This document shows positions 22,723-29,651 of a DNA stretch of 38,597 bases, in pieces. Source of the DNA: DAOOVD01 sp035369845 (GTDB taxonomy: Bacteria > Bacillota > Desulfotomaculia > Desulfotomaculales > Pelotomaculaceae); assembly GCA_035369845.1 (NCBI GenBank), contig DAOOVD010000022.1:1-38597 (forward strand), in the 5' to 3' direction. Made by a program: the position numbers and the translations under genes. Every line of letters starts with the position of its first letter. Position 1 is the first letter of the stretch. The notes under the pieces are model-generated. The model did not search any database. It was not told the DNA's origin and worked only from the letters and a program-made list of their open reading frames with translations.

Positions 22723-23680
22723 AAGCCTTTTCCGCAACGTGACCAAAATTGCTCCCGGTATGAGCGAAGGCTATACCGGCGAAAAAGCCGTAAGCGAAGA
22801 CCCGTGGGAAAATATTTATCAGTCGATGGAGAAGGGCGAGATCCTTCAGGGCAAAGTGAGGGGCGTGAGCCCTGACGGTAAGGACCTTTACGTCGATATC
22901 GGGCCAATAAACGGCATAATTCCCAACGAAGAGATAGGCGAGCCCCAGCCGAAGAGGCTGTCCGTCTTTGTTGATGGAGCTGTGGCTTTCAAGATCATAC
23001 GGGTTGACAGGCCCAATAAGGTGGCCTACCTGTCCAGGAAAGAAGCCATAACCGAGATGTCTAAGGCTACCATGAAAGATCTCAGGCGCGACAGCGAGAA
23101 GCTCCTTGAAATACTGGAGCAAATGGACGCGCTTAAACCAAAAGAAGAGGGCGTTGAAATACCCGAAGAAGACCGCGCTAAACTCCGCGAGTTGGCAGTT
23201 CAGGCCCGGAAAGTTGGCCCCGTGCGCGTCGGCACCGTGAGGGCAGTGATGAAAGACGGGGCCTTTTTAGACATAGGCGGCGTGCCTGTTTATTTGCCCG
23301 CACACGAGATAACCTGGGGCCGCGTCGAGGACGCCAGGGAATTCCTCCGTCCGGGTGAATCTTTCGACATCAGGATCATTCGTATAGATTTCGAGACCCA
23401 GTGGATGAGGGCTTCCCTTCGCGCGTTGATGCCCGATCCCTGGGAAAACGCCGCTGAAAGATATCTGAGAGGCGGCATTTATGCCGGCGAAGTCAAGCGG
23501 CTGAGCAAGAACGGCAATCTGATAGTCGAGCTGGAGCCGGGCGTGGTCGCCATATGCCAGCGGCTGCCGCTTAACAACCCATCCGTCGGCTCCGTCGTGC
23601 GGGTGAAGGTGAATGTCGTGGACAAGGGCAGGCGTTATATCAGAGGGTTCATCGCCGGGGAATCCCGCTGGGCGGTTTAA
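22715..23680 (+). CDS. S1/OB-fold RNA-binding protein
   Basis: The 321-residue protein contains successive S1-like beta-barrels: ILQGKVRGVSPDGKDLYVDI at ~45, VGTVRAVMKDGAFLDIGGV at ~170, and a third OB-like unit GEVKRLSKNGNLIVELEPG near 255. This resembles ribosomal protein S1 repeats, which bind single-stranded RNA. ATG 22715 follows GGAAGGAGGAATGTAA and overlaps the ParB-like stop by 8 bp. It is last in the operon, before a strong terminator. Joint occurrence with a PIN-domain protein suggests an RNA-directed task for the operon; this is inference. Confidence 0.82.
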   Translation: MLKSLFRNVTKIAPGMSEGYTGEKAVSEDPWENIYQSMEKGEILQGKVRGVSPDGKDLYVDIGPINGIIPNEEIGEPQPKRLSVFVDGAVAFKIIRVDRPNKVAYLSRKEAITEMSKATMKDLRRDSEKLLEILEQMDALKPKEEGVEIPEEDRAKLRELAVQARKVGPVRVGTVRAVMKDGAFLDIGGVPVYLPAHEITWGRVEDAREFLRPGESFDIRIIRIDFETQWMRASLRALMPDPWENAAERYLRGGIYAGEVKRLSKNGNLIVELEPGVVAICQRLPLNNPSVGSVVRVKVNVVDKGRRYIRGFIAGESRWAV

Positions 23681-23690
23681 CCATTTTGGA

Positions 23691-23725
23691 AGCAGGGCTG
23701 TGTTTGAGCAGCCCTGCTAATTTTT
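23691..23725 (+). terminator. Rho-independent terminator
   Basis: AGCAGGGCTG (23691-23700) and CAGCCCTGCT (23709-23718) form a perfect 10-bp stem followed by AATTTTT. It closes the PIN-kinase/ParB/S1 operon 10 bases after the last stop codon. Confidence 0.9.
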
Positions 23726-23737
23726 GAGGTGATTAAC

Positions 23738-24436
23738 GTGGGGTTGTTTGGCAGGGAAGGCATAGGATACAAGCACATAAAAGGAATATACACCGGCAGG
23801 ATGCTCGTCGAGGAAAGCGGGTGCAGGATGATGCAGGCGCTGGCCGCATGCGGGGTTTTGTCGTCTCACCAGTTGATAATTCTGTCCGGCGCGAGCAGGT
23901 ATTCCAGGAAAATTATACCGAAACTTGCCGGTAAAGGCTACCTGGACTGTTACGAGTCTTCGAGCGCGCCGAAGCTGTACAGCCTTTCCGAAAAAGGAGC
24001 TGAGTTGCTCGGAGTTCCCTACCGCATTTGGGACACCAGTGGTCTGTTGAGGTTGGTTGCGGCCAACCAGTTCTGGCTGCAGGCCAGGGACGCCTGGCCG
24101 AACTCGGGCTGGAACACGCTTGGCGAAGTTCCTGTGCTGACGCGGCTGGGCATAAAGTACGCCGTCCTGTCCCCGAGGGCGGGGCAGTTTGAAAAAATCC
24201 TGGCTGTAAAGCACCTGAACAGGGTCAACGAAAGGTTTTTTGTGGTGGCTCCAGGCGAAGAAGCCGCTCTGGAAATAGCGTTGAACTGCCCGCCCGGCAG
24301 ACTTGTGCGCTACACCTGGGACGATGAGCTAAAAGACGGTTTTGCGCTGTACCGGTTTGACGGAAGGACGTTTGTTGTGGATACGGTTACCGCATCCCCG
24401 AAAAATATTTTGGGAAAATCCGCAGAAAACTATTGA
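23738..24436 (+). CDS. Winged-helix, replication-relaxation-like protein
   Basis: The 232-residue product has an N-terminal winged-helix region (MMQALAACGVLSSHQLIIL; PKLAGKGYLDCYES; KLYSLSEKGAELLG) like replication-relaxation proteins of plasmids and conjugative elements. The C-terminal half (ERFFVVAPGEEAALEIAL) is less familiar. GTG 23738 is preferred since GAGGTGA lies about 6 bases upstream; GTG 23729 lies inside that site. It stands alone between a terminator and the ncRNA promoter, whose -35 box overlaps its stop codon. It may influence replication or copy control; moderate certainty. Confidence 0.65.
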   Translation: MGLFGREGIGYKHIKGIYTGRMLVEESGCRMMQALAACGVLSSHQLIILSGASRYSRKIIPKLAGKGYLDCYESSSAPKLYSLSEKGAELLGVPYRIWDTSGLLRLVAANQFWLQARDAWPNSGWNTLGEVPVLTRLGIKYAVLSPRAGQFEKILAVKHLNRVNERFFVVAPGEEAALEIALNCPPGRLVRYTWDDELKDGFALYRFDGRTFVVDTVTASPKNILGKSAENY

Positions 24437-24462
24437 CAGGCTTGAAAGCACTGGTTTATAAT
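24433..24462 (+). promoter_or_regulatory. Strong consensus promoter
   Basis: Perfect TTGACA (24433-24438) and TATAAT (24457-24462) with 18-bp spacing, the best sigma-A promoter in the window. It overlaps the preceding stop codon and points into a non-coding stretch. Confidence 0.85.
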
Positions 24463-24468
24463 TTTTAC

Positions 24469-24688
24469 ATAGCCGCGTAATGCGGCTATTGGTGCTGGTC
24501 ACGCGCGTGACTGGCATGTTCGATACAAAATAAGGCAATCGCCAAAATAGCCGGTGCCGGCATGATCGGCCCCGGCATACTAAAAGAGAAAAACCTGCAA
24601 TGCGCTCGTGATGAAGGAATTTGCGTGCCTTTGTGAAGGCGGATATTTCCTTTCAAAAAACGGGAGCGCATGCGGGTTTTTATTTTTT
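24469..24688 (+). ncRNA. Structured candidate non-coding RNA, ~210-220 nt
   Basis: Starting at the expected initiation point, the sequence folds into successive hairpins: ATAGCCGC/GCGGCTAT (24469-24489), GTCAC/GTGAC with wobble extension (24492-24516), GCCGG/CCGGC with an inner CCG/CGG stem (about 24550-24575), and a long closing stem CCTGC-ATGCGCTC with GAGCGCAT-GCGGG (24594-24676) enclosing GCCTT/AAGGC. It ends in TTTTTATTTTTT. No start codon with a ribosome binding site and worthwhile frame is present. It does not look like 6S, RNase P or tmRNA. It fills part of the gene-free stretch 24437-24891 upstream of the type IV operon. Copy-control or regulatory RNA is a guess. Confidence 0.7.
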
Positions 24689-24730
24689 ATGTAGAAAAAA
24701 ATTAAAAATTGCGTAACGGCTGAAATGCAG

Positions 24731-24754
24731 CCCCTGCACGACAGGGGTTGTTTT
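24731..24754 (+). terminator. Terminator
   Basis: CCCCTG (24731-24736) and CAGGGG (24742-24747) form a stem followed by TTGTTTT. It is the second of three consecutive terminators between the ncRNA and cas6. Confidence 0.75.
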
Positions 24755-24770
24755 AATTTTAAAAACAGAA

Positions 24771-24796
24771 CCCTGCCGGGTTACGGCGGGGTTTTT
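24771..24796 (+). terminator. Terminator
   Basis: CCCTGCCG pairs with CGGCGGGG (one G-T wobble) and is followed by T5. It is the last of the tandem terminators insulating the type IV cas operon. Confidence 0.75.
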
Positions 24797-24891
24797 AAAT
24801 ATATTTATGTTTTGTGAGGCGTTTTCAGAAATACGCTGAATTTTTGCGCAAATAGTCTTTTTAAGTCAAAAAAAGGAAAGGAAGGTCTGAA

Positions 24892-25602
24892 ATGTGTGTA
24901 GATTATCGTTTGGAAGTGGATCTTGTTGGAAACAGAGATGCTAAAAACACTGTTGTTAGGTATGGTTACAGGGACAAGCTTTTAGGTCTGTTTTATACGC
25001 TTCTTGAAAACGTGGCGCCTGTTATGGCGCAGAAGCTGCATAGCGTGGGGTATAGAGATATTTGTGGCAGATACTACAAATATTACACCTACGCCTTTAC
25101 ACCCAAAGAACCGGCATATACCCCGGACGGGCTTGTCAGCCTCAACAATATTTGGAGCTATAAGTTTGGAAGCGCCGACAGAAAACTGCTGTCCTTGCTG
25201 GAAACAGCGTTTTCTGCGGTTGGTTCAGTGGTTATAGGTGGAGAAAAGTTTCAGGTTCACGATATTAAGCGGATACCCCTTAAAAATCATGGAGGGGTAT
25301 TCTATTGCCTGTCCCCCTTAACAGTAAAAAACGGGGAAAGATACCTCACGCCGGAAAATCCTGAGTTTAATGATGCTGTCGTTAAAGCGCTTTTGAACCG
25401 CTACGAGTCTTGGACGGGCAAGAAAGGAATAGCGAGCTTCAGGTTTTTGAAGCCTCGCCGGAGGCTGGAGTTTTTTAACGAAGGCAGGATACTTGGTTTC
25501 AGTGGAAAGCTGGAACTATACGGTCCGCCCGAAATTGTCAAATTTGCCCAAGCCGTAGGGTTGGGCCAGAAAAACAGCATAGGCTTGGGAATGATTGCAT
25601 AG
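24892..25602 (+). CDS. cas6: Cas6 crRNA endoribonuclease (type IV-like locus)
   Basis: The 236-residue RAMP protein ends in the Gly-rich loop GLGQKNSIGLGMIA, the hallmark of Cas6, and has a long ferredoxin-like N-terminal half with LHSVGYRDICGRYYKYYTYA. It should cut the array repeat beginning GTTTTGATTTTACC downstream. A catalytic His is not certain; candidates are His49 and His120-region residues. ATG 24892 follows GGAAAGGAAGGTCTGAA. It is first in a four-gene operon, with csf1 starting 16 bases after its stop. Confidence 0.88.
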   Translation: MCVDYRLEVDLVGNRDAKNTVVRYGYRDKLLGLFYTLLENVAPVMAQKLHSVGYRDICGRYYKYYTYAFTPKEPAYTPDGLVSLNNIWSYKFGSADRKLLSLLETAFSAVGSVVIGGEKFQVHDIKRIPLKNHGGVFYCLSPLTVKNGERYLTPENPEFNDAVVKALLNRYESWTGKKGIASFRFLKPRRRLEFFNEGRILGFSGKLELYGPPEIVKFAQAVGLGQKNSIGLGMIA

Positions 25603-25618
25603 AGGGGAGGGGAAAAAG

Positions 25619-26242
25619 ATGCTTTCTGGGGTGCAAATTACTTGGTCTGGCATGAACAGTCGGAAACTGGAGATATCAGAAGAAGGAACATGCCGGATAT
25701 GCGGCGGCCCCCTGCTGGGGGAAATAATGACATCTAAAGAGTTTTACAGCGACAATTGGGTTGACGAAGCTTTTATAAAAAACCCGAAAAGCTTCCTGGT
25801 ATGTCAGCCTTGTAATTTATCAAAGAAATTATACAGCAAAGGATTGGGGGGGTATATTGCTACACAAAACAGTTTCAAAAACATAAAGACACACGAGGAT
25901 GTTTTAATGGTATTGGAAAACCTGCCGGACGAACCATATGTATTGGTGTTTAAGACATTTCAGGGATTGATGCGCAAGCACTTGGTCTATTTCACGACGG
26001 TAAACTACAGTAAACAGTACGCGTCAGCTTTATTTGTGTTTGGTCATTGGGCAGGAGCAGGCAAACAGATTGGGACAATATCCGGATTTAATTTTTCGCC
26101 CTTGAAAACGCTTCATATGGTTAACGAGTTGAAAAAAAGCAATCCAGATACTCCGGTATTAAGCCCCGCAACATATGGCCCCGAAGCCCATTTGGCTTCC
26201 TATATTGTTTTTAAGGAAAAAGTCAATCAAAAAATAAATTAA
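25619..26242 (+). CDS. csf1: Csf1-like large subunit, type IV CRISPR
   Basis: The 207-residue product has a zinc-finger-like quartet, Cys25/Cys28 (CRIC) and Cys62/Cys65 (CQPC), near the N terminus. This arrangement and the gene order beside csf2 and csf3 are typical of Csf1, the reduced Cas8-like subunit of type IV effectors. ATG 25619 is chosen because GGGGAGGGG precedes it by about 6 bases; the frame extends upstream over the cas6 stop without a site. The remainder (FSPLKTLHMVNELKKSNPD) has no nuclease motif. Alternative: an unrelated Zn-finger protein, less likely from context. Confidence 0.8.
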   Translation: MLSGVQITWSGMNSRKLEISEEGTCRICGGPLLGEIMTSKEFYSDNWVDEAFIKNPKSFLVCQPCNLSKKLYSKGLGGYIATQNSFKNIKTHEDVLMVLENLPDEPYVLVFKTFQGLMRKHLVYFTTVNYSKQYASALFVFGHWAGAGKQIGTISGFNFSPLKTLHMVNELKKSNPDTPVLSPATYGPEAHLASYIVFKEKVNQKIN

Positions 26243-26264
26243 ACCACAAAGGAGTGTTGGGAAA

Positions 26265-27335
26265 ATGATATACGGTCACATAATCACGCTGGAGCCTGTC
26301 GTTCATGGAAGTATACCTGAATTCAACGCGAAGCGGCCCAAAGGCGCCCCCCTGGAATTTAACCGTATAAATATAGCTTATCCTCTCGTAAATGAAAAAG
26401 GAAAAATAAAATACGAATTCGCGAGAATACCTGTGATTAGCGGGAACAGCGTTCGCGGGCAGGGGCGCAGGCGGTTCATAGCAAAAACGCTTGAAGCGCT
26501 GGAAACGCCGGAGCGGTCACTTCATCCCATGTTGGTCCACTTGCTGGCATCGGGGGGATCAACCTCGAAAGGCCAGACAACTCCGTCTAACCAGTACATG
26601 TATAAAACAGAGATGCGCAAAAATATGCCTTTTATCGATCTGTTGGGAGGTTCCGTATGTGGCATGTTTCTCAAGGGGATGCTGAAAACCGGCATGGTGT
26701 ACCCTGTGGTGAAGGAGACCAGTTGGATGCTCGTCGGCACTCCCTTGGAAGCCATGGTCGCTGAACGCGAGCACCCGGCCGCGGGTGATGTTGACTCAAG
26801 GATATTCACAATCCGTATGTGCAAGCAGAGTGTTGGTGACGAGTTGCAGATATATTCGGCTGGCGCCATCGAAGAAGAAATTGAAGAATTCAAAGAAAAC
26901 GGAGCGGAAGAAAACAACGAAGCTGCAAAAATAAAAGGCGCAATATTCAGCGCGGAAGCGCTTCCCGCAGGCGTGCCGCTGTTTAATGTTTGCGGCGTGC
27001 GTTACAATGGCAACAATTTACTTGACAGCGCATTGAACGCTTTCGTCGAAACGCTTCTGGAAATTGGCACTCTGGGAGGTTATATAGCCAAAGGCTGCGG
27101 CAGAGTTAATGCTGAGTATTTCTACGGTGATGGCACGAGATTTGACCCATCTAAGTCGAAAATGTATTGGGAACACTTGCGCGCCAAGAAAAATGAAATA
27201 AACGAATATATGATTAAAGAATTCCCTAAAATAATCAAAGCTTCGGACGAGGCGACCGAAAAGGAGAAAGAACGTCAGGAAAAGAGCAAGCAGAAACAAA
27301 AAGAGGAAAAGCAGCAGAATGGCATGAGGGGGTAG
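26265..27335 (+). CDS. csf2: Csf2-like backbone (Cas7 family), type IV CRISPR
   Basis: The Cas7-type RAMP protein forms the effector filament on the crRNA. IPVISGNSVRGQGRRRF near residue 50 and GTLGGYIAKGCGRVNAEY near 270 are the characteristic glycine-rich RAMP segments. Its 356 residues end in a Lys/Glu/Gln-rich tail (EKEKERQEKSKQKQKEEKQQ), likely disordered or coiled. ATG 26265 follows AAAGGAGTGTTGGGAAA. It is 22 bp after csf1 and 6 bp before csf3. Confidence 0.87.
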   Translation: MIYGHIITLEPVVHGSIPEFNAKRPKGAPLEFNRINIAYPLVNEKGKIKYEFARIPVISGNSVRGQGRRRFIAKTLEALETPERSLHPMLVHLLASGGSTSKGQTTPSNQYMYKTEMRKNMPFIDLLGGSVCGMFLKGMLKTGMVYPVVKETSWMLVGTPLEAMVAEREHPAAGDVDSRIFTIRMCKQSVGDELQIYSAGAIEEEIEEFKENGAEENNEAAKIKGAIFSAEALPAGVPLFNVCGVRYNGNNLLDSALNAFVETLLEIGTLGGYIAKGCGRVNAEYFYGDGTRFDPSKSKMYWEHLRAKKNEINEYMIKEFPKIIKASDEATEKEKERQEKSKQKQKEEKQQNGMRG

Positions 27336-27341
27336 GGCAAA

Positions 27342-28061
27342 ATGGAACCCCTCAGTATAACAATATACCTTTCGAGTCCTTTAATATTTCCGGTAAAGAC
27401 CAGGCCGTTTCCGCTCATGTTTGACTCTCTGCTGATAGAGATCATGTCCCTGCGGGCTGGACAGGTCGAATATCCTTACAATGAATATAGCGATGATCCC
27501 TATGCGCCTGAGACGAATGCGGCAGGCGTACCGCTGGCAGTTGCCGGCAGCAAAAAGAAATATTACTGCGCCAGCGCGATGGAAATAGACCAGAGCGCGG
27601 CAAGGTGGACTTCTTTAAGTGTAGCCGGACGGACCGACTGGCCTGACGAAGAAAACTTGTCAAGATATGCCAGATCGTTGAGGAGAATTGAGGGCAGCAA
27701 CCTGTACCGCGGGGCGCTGGAGTTGCTAAAAGGTATAATAGTGCCAGCCATACGCTTCCATTGTGTTGGAGACAAAGCTGTTATTGTAGATCTGCTTAAG
27801 GATCTCAAGAGCGTTGGGACAAAGACGTCAATCGGGATGGGCAGAGTTGCAAAGGTGACGGTAAGGGAATCGGAAAAAGATTACAGTGTGTTTGATGCGA
27901 GAAACTATCCGGCCCGCCCCATACCTGTATCGGAAGCAGAAAATAAAAACAGTTGTATTTGGTTGCGGGATCACTGCAGTTACAAACCGCCGTACTGGCT
28001 TGCTGACAACAAGGGTTTATGCTGGGTTCCCCCTATTTACAGATGGTTGCCGATTAATTAA
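27342..28061 (+). CDS. csf3: Csf3-like Cas5-family protein, type IV CRISPR
   Basis: The 239-residue RAMP protein begins with a beta strand and FDSLLIEIMSLRAGQ, and has the Gly-rich GTKTSIGMGRVAKV near residue 165, as expected for a Cas5-like subunit capping the crRNA 5' end. The C terminus is Trp/Pro-rich (KPPYWLADNKGLCWVPPIYR). ATG 27342 follows AGGGGGTAGGGCAAA. It is the last gene of the operon; the array begins ~107 bp later. No DinG-like (csf4), RecD-like or CysH-like gene follows, so the subtype is not one of the standard complete forms. Confidence 0.83.
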   Translation: MEPLSITIYLSSPLIFPVKTRPFPLMFDSLLIEIMSLRAGQVEYPYNEYSDDPYAPETNAAGVPLAVAGSKKKYYCASAMEIDQSAARWTSLSVAGRTDWPDEENLSRYARSLRRIEGSNLYRGALELLKGIIVPAIRFHCVGDKAVIVDLLKDLKSVGTKTSIGMGRVAKVTVRESEKDYSVFDARNYPARPIPVSEAENKNSCIWLRDHCSYKPPYWLADNKGLCWVPPIYRWLPIN

Positions 28062-28067
28062 GTATTT

Positions 28068-28112
28068 GTCGTCGGTCTTCAGGGAAATATTGCGTTACTG
28101 GAGATCGACGAC
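28068..28112 (+). other. Long hairpin in the type IV array leader
   Basis: GTCGTCGGTCTTCAG (28068-28082) and CTGGAGATCGACGAC (28098-28112) form a 15-bp stem with two G-T wobbles and a 15-nt loop. It lies between csf3 and the first repeat. The sequence after it is A-rich, then CTTTTTG, so termination is possible but not typical. Confidence 0.65.
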
Positions 28113-28167
28113 AAAAATCATCTTTTTGCATTCCGGTAATATACAGCTTGTCATGTTTTCGGAATGG

Positions 28168-29335
28168 GTTTTGATTTTACCTATAAGGTGTGAAAACGTC
28201 TAAGATGTATCCGATAACACAAGATTTTCTGGACAGTTTTGATTTTACCTATAAGGTGTGAAAACGATGTCGGTTCCGGGGCTGGTTTTCCGGGCATACC
28301 GCTGTTTTGATTTTACCTATAAGGTGTGAAAACCCGGGGCAGAAGCGGTTGAAGGGTAGGTTTTTTGAAAGTTTTGATTTTACCTATAAGGTGTGAAAAC
28401 GAGAATCAGGCCAGGATTATGAATTATTTGGAAAGGGGGGTTTTAATTTTACCTATAAGGTGTGAAAACCCGACAGTGCCCCCTCAAGCAGTTTTTCAGG
28501 CTTTAGTTTTGATTTTACCTATAAGGTGTGAAAACTCTCAAACCCAGAAGGCGCAAGAATACCGCCTTTTGTTTTGATTTTACCTATAAGGTGTGAAAAC
28601 CCCATGCCGCAACATAGGTAGAAGATGCCTCCCCTGGTTTTGATTTTACCTATAAGGTGTGAAAACATAGCAATAGCTGCGGACGGGAAAATCGGAGATG
28701 AGTTTTGATTTTACCTATAAGGTGTGAAAACAAATGCCCGGTGAGGTGATCAGTATGGATGAAAGTTTTGAAGTTTTGATTTTACCTATAAGGTGTGAAA
28801 ACTCATCTAGCCCAAGAAAAACCTGGCCGGCCGGTGTGTTTTGATTTTACCTATAAGGTGTGAAAACACCATATACCATCCGTGAGGTGGGCGAAGCTTT
28901 GCCGTTTTGATTTTACCTATAAGGTGTGAAAACGAGATCGTCAAGGTTTACATCCTGGTGCGGACTGGTGAACGTTTTGATTTTACCTATAAGGTGTGAA
29001 AACGTTTTCACCTGAGGACCAAGCGGCGGCGGAAACGTAGTTTTGGTTTTACCTATAAGGTGTGAAAACTGTTTGTCATATTCGCTCTCATTTTCTCCGT
29101 ATGTTCGGTTTTGGTTTTGCCTATAAGGTGTGAAAACAAGATATCTTAAGATCTCTTAGGAGGTGTTGGAAAGTTTTGGTTTTACCTATAAGGTGTAAAA
29201 ACCAAAGCGGGGCGCAGGGGCACATGAGCAACCAGGGTGAGTTTTGGTTTTACCTATAAGGTGTGAAAGCGAAACAGGCGGAGAACGCCATCGCGAAGGG
29301 GCGGGGTTTTGGTTTTACCTATAAGGCGTGAAAGA
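28168..29335 (+). CRISPR. Type IV-like CRISPR array, 18 repeats and 17 spacers
   Basis: The 30-nt repeat begins GTTTTGATTTTACC and ends TATAAGGTGTGAAAAC; GTTTT/AAAAC and ACCT/AGGT form short inverted repeats. Repeat starts: 28168, 28236, 28304, 28371, 28440, 28506, 28571, 28637, 28702, 28773, 28838, 28904, 28974, 29040, 29108, 29173, 29241, 29306. Spacers are 35-41 nt. Repeat 5 has one substitution. The last five share a G at position 7 and then accumulate further changes (GCC in 15, GTAAAAAC in 16, GAAAGC in 17, GGCGTGAAAGA in 18), so the old end is downstream and the leader lies on the csf3 side. The repeat is unrelated to the type I-C repeat. Confidence 0.97.
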
Positions 29336-29382
29336 AAGAAAAATAAGGTGAGGCAAAAGCAGCTCTACCTCCCCCTTCTAAT

Positions 29383-29449
29383 GCCCGGCACGGCCTGCGC
29401 CTCCGCGTGGCGCTGGGTGGATGCTCTATGCGAGCAACTAAGGCAGGCC
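29383..29449 (+). ncRNA. HDV-like self-cleaving ribozyme, copy 1 (after type IV array)
   Basis: The nested double pseudoknot of HDV-like ribozymes can be drawn: P1 GCCCGGC (29383-29389) with GCTGGGT (29412-29418), including the G1-U wobble; P2 GGCCTGC (29392-29398) with GCAGGCC (29443-29449); P3 GCC/GGC (29399-29401, 29409-29411) with loop TCCGCGT; P1.1 CC/GG; P4 TGCTC/GAGCA; and J4/2 ACTAAG with the expected catalytic C at 29438. Cleavage would fall between T29382 and G29383, 47 bases after the last repeat. Two other copies in the window share the layout with covarying stems. Confidence 0.85.
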
Positions 29450-29495
29450 AAAAAACTACTAAAGTTTACTTTTTATGTTTTTTTAAGAAAAACTG

Positions 29496-29520
29496 GCACT
29501 ACAGACATGATCGGTAGTGC
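29496..29520 (+). other. Hairpin after ribozyme 1
   Basis: GCACTAC (29496-29502) and GTAGTGC (29514-29520) form a 7-bp stem. There is no T-tract. It lies in the gene-free stretch between the array and the NTPase-Csx3 gene. Confidence 0.4.
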
Positions 29521-29536
29521 ATAAAGGAGTGAATAA

Positions 29537-29568
29537 GTACCCAACACATGATTTTGGGTACTTTTCTT
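29537..29568 (+). terminator. Rho-independent terminator
   Basis: GTACCCAA (29537-29544) pairs with TTGGGTAC (29554-29561), then TTTTCTT. It ends array transcription upstream of the NTPase-Csx3 gene. Confidence 0.8.
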
Positions 29569-29578
29569 ATCAAAAAAA

Positions 29579-29603
29579 ACGAAGCTGGCGCGATCAGCTT
29601 CGT
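29579..29603 (+). other. Hairpin in the NTPase-Csx3 leader
   Basis: ACGAAGCTG (29579-29587) and CAGCTTCGT (29595-29603) form a 9-bp stem followed by an A-rich run and then the ribosome binding site. On the minus strand the preceding A8 would be a T-tract, so it could terminate antisense transcription. Confidence 0.45.
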
Positions 29604-29615
29604 GAAAAAATAAAA

Positions 29616-29651
29616 AGGAGGTGGGGCCTGCTTCGGCAGGCTAAATCTATG
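29616..29651 (+). promoter_or_regulatory. Ribosome binding site separated from its start by a UUCG hairpin
   Basis: AGGAGGTG (29616-29623) lies 25 bases before ATG 29649, too far for normal initiation. Between them GCCTGC-TTCG-GCAGGC (29626-29641) forms a very stable tetraloop hairpin. If folded, the effective spacing becomes about 9 bases. Confidence 0.6.

Noticed and set aside
24469..24688. 6S RNA or tmRNA
   Set aside because: The fold is a series of separate hairpins, not one long bulged rod, and there is no tRNA-like end.
24892..28061. Type III or type I-B/I-D CRISPR locus
   Set aside because: No Cas10, Csm/Cmr or Cas3 partner; the small CxxC...CxxC protein followed by two RAMP proteins and Cas6 fits type IV better.
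19208..29335. Spacers of either array targeting genes in this window
   Set aside because: No match was seen by eye; an exact two-strand search was not possible here, so this is a non-observation rather than proof.
29383..29460. Possible preQ1 or other riboswitch (AAAAAACTA after a pseudoknot-like region)
   Set aside because: The core sequence, P1.1 and J4/2 fit an HDV-like ribozyme much better, and the A-rich segment is not conserved in the two other copies.
28365..29524. Open frames across the type IV array (peptides such as VLILPIRCEN)
   Set aside because: Repeat translations; the array explains them fully.
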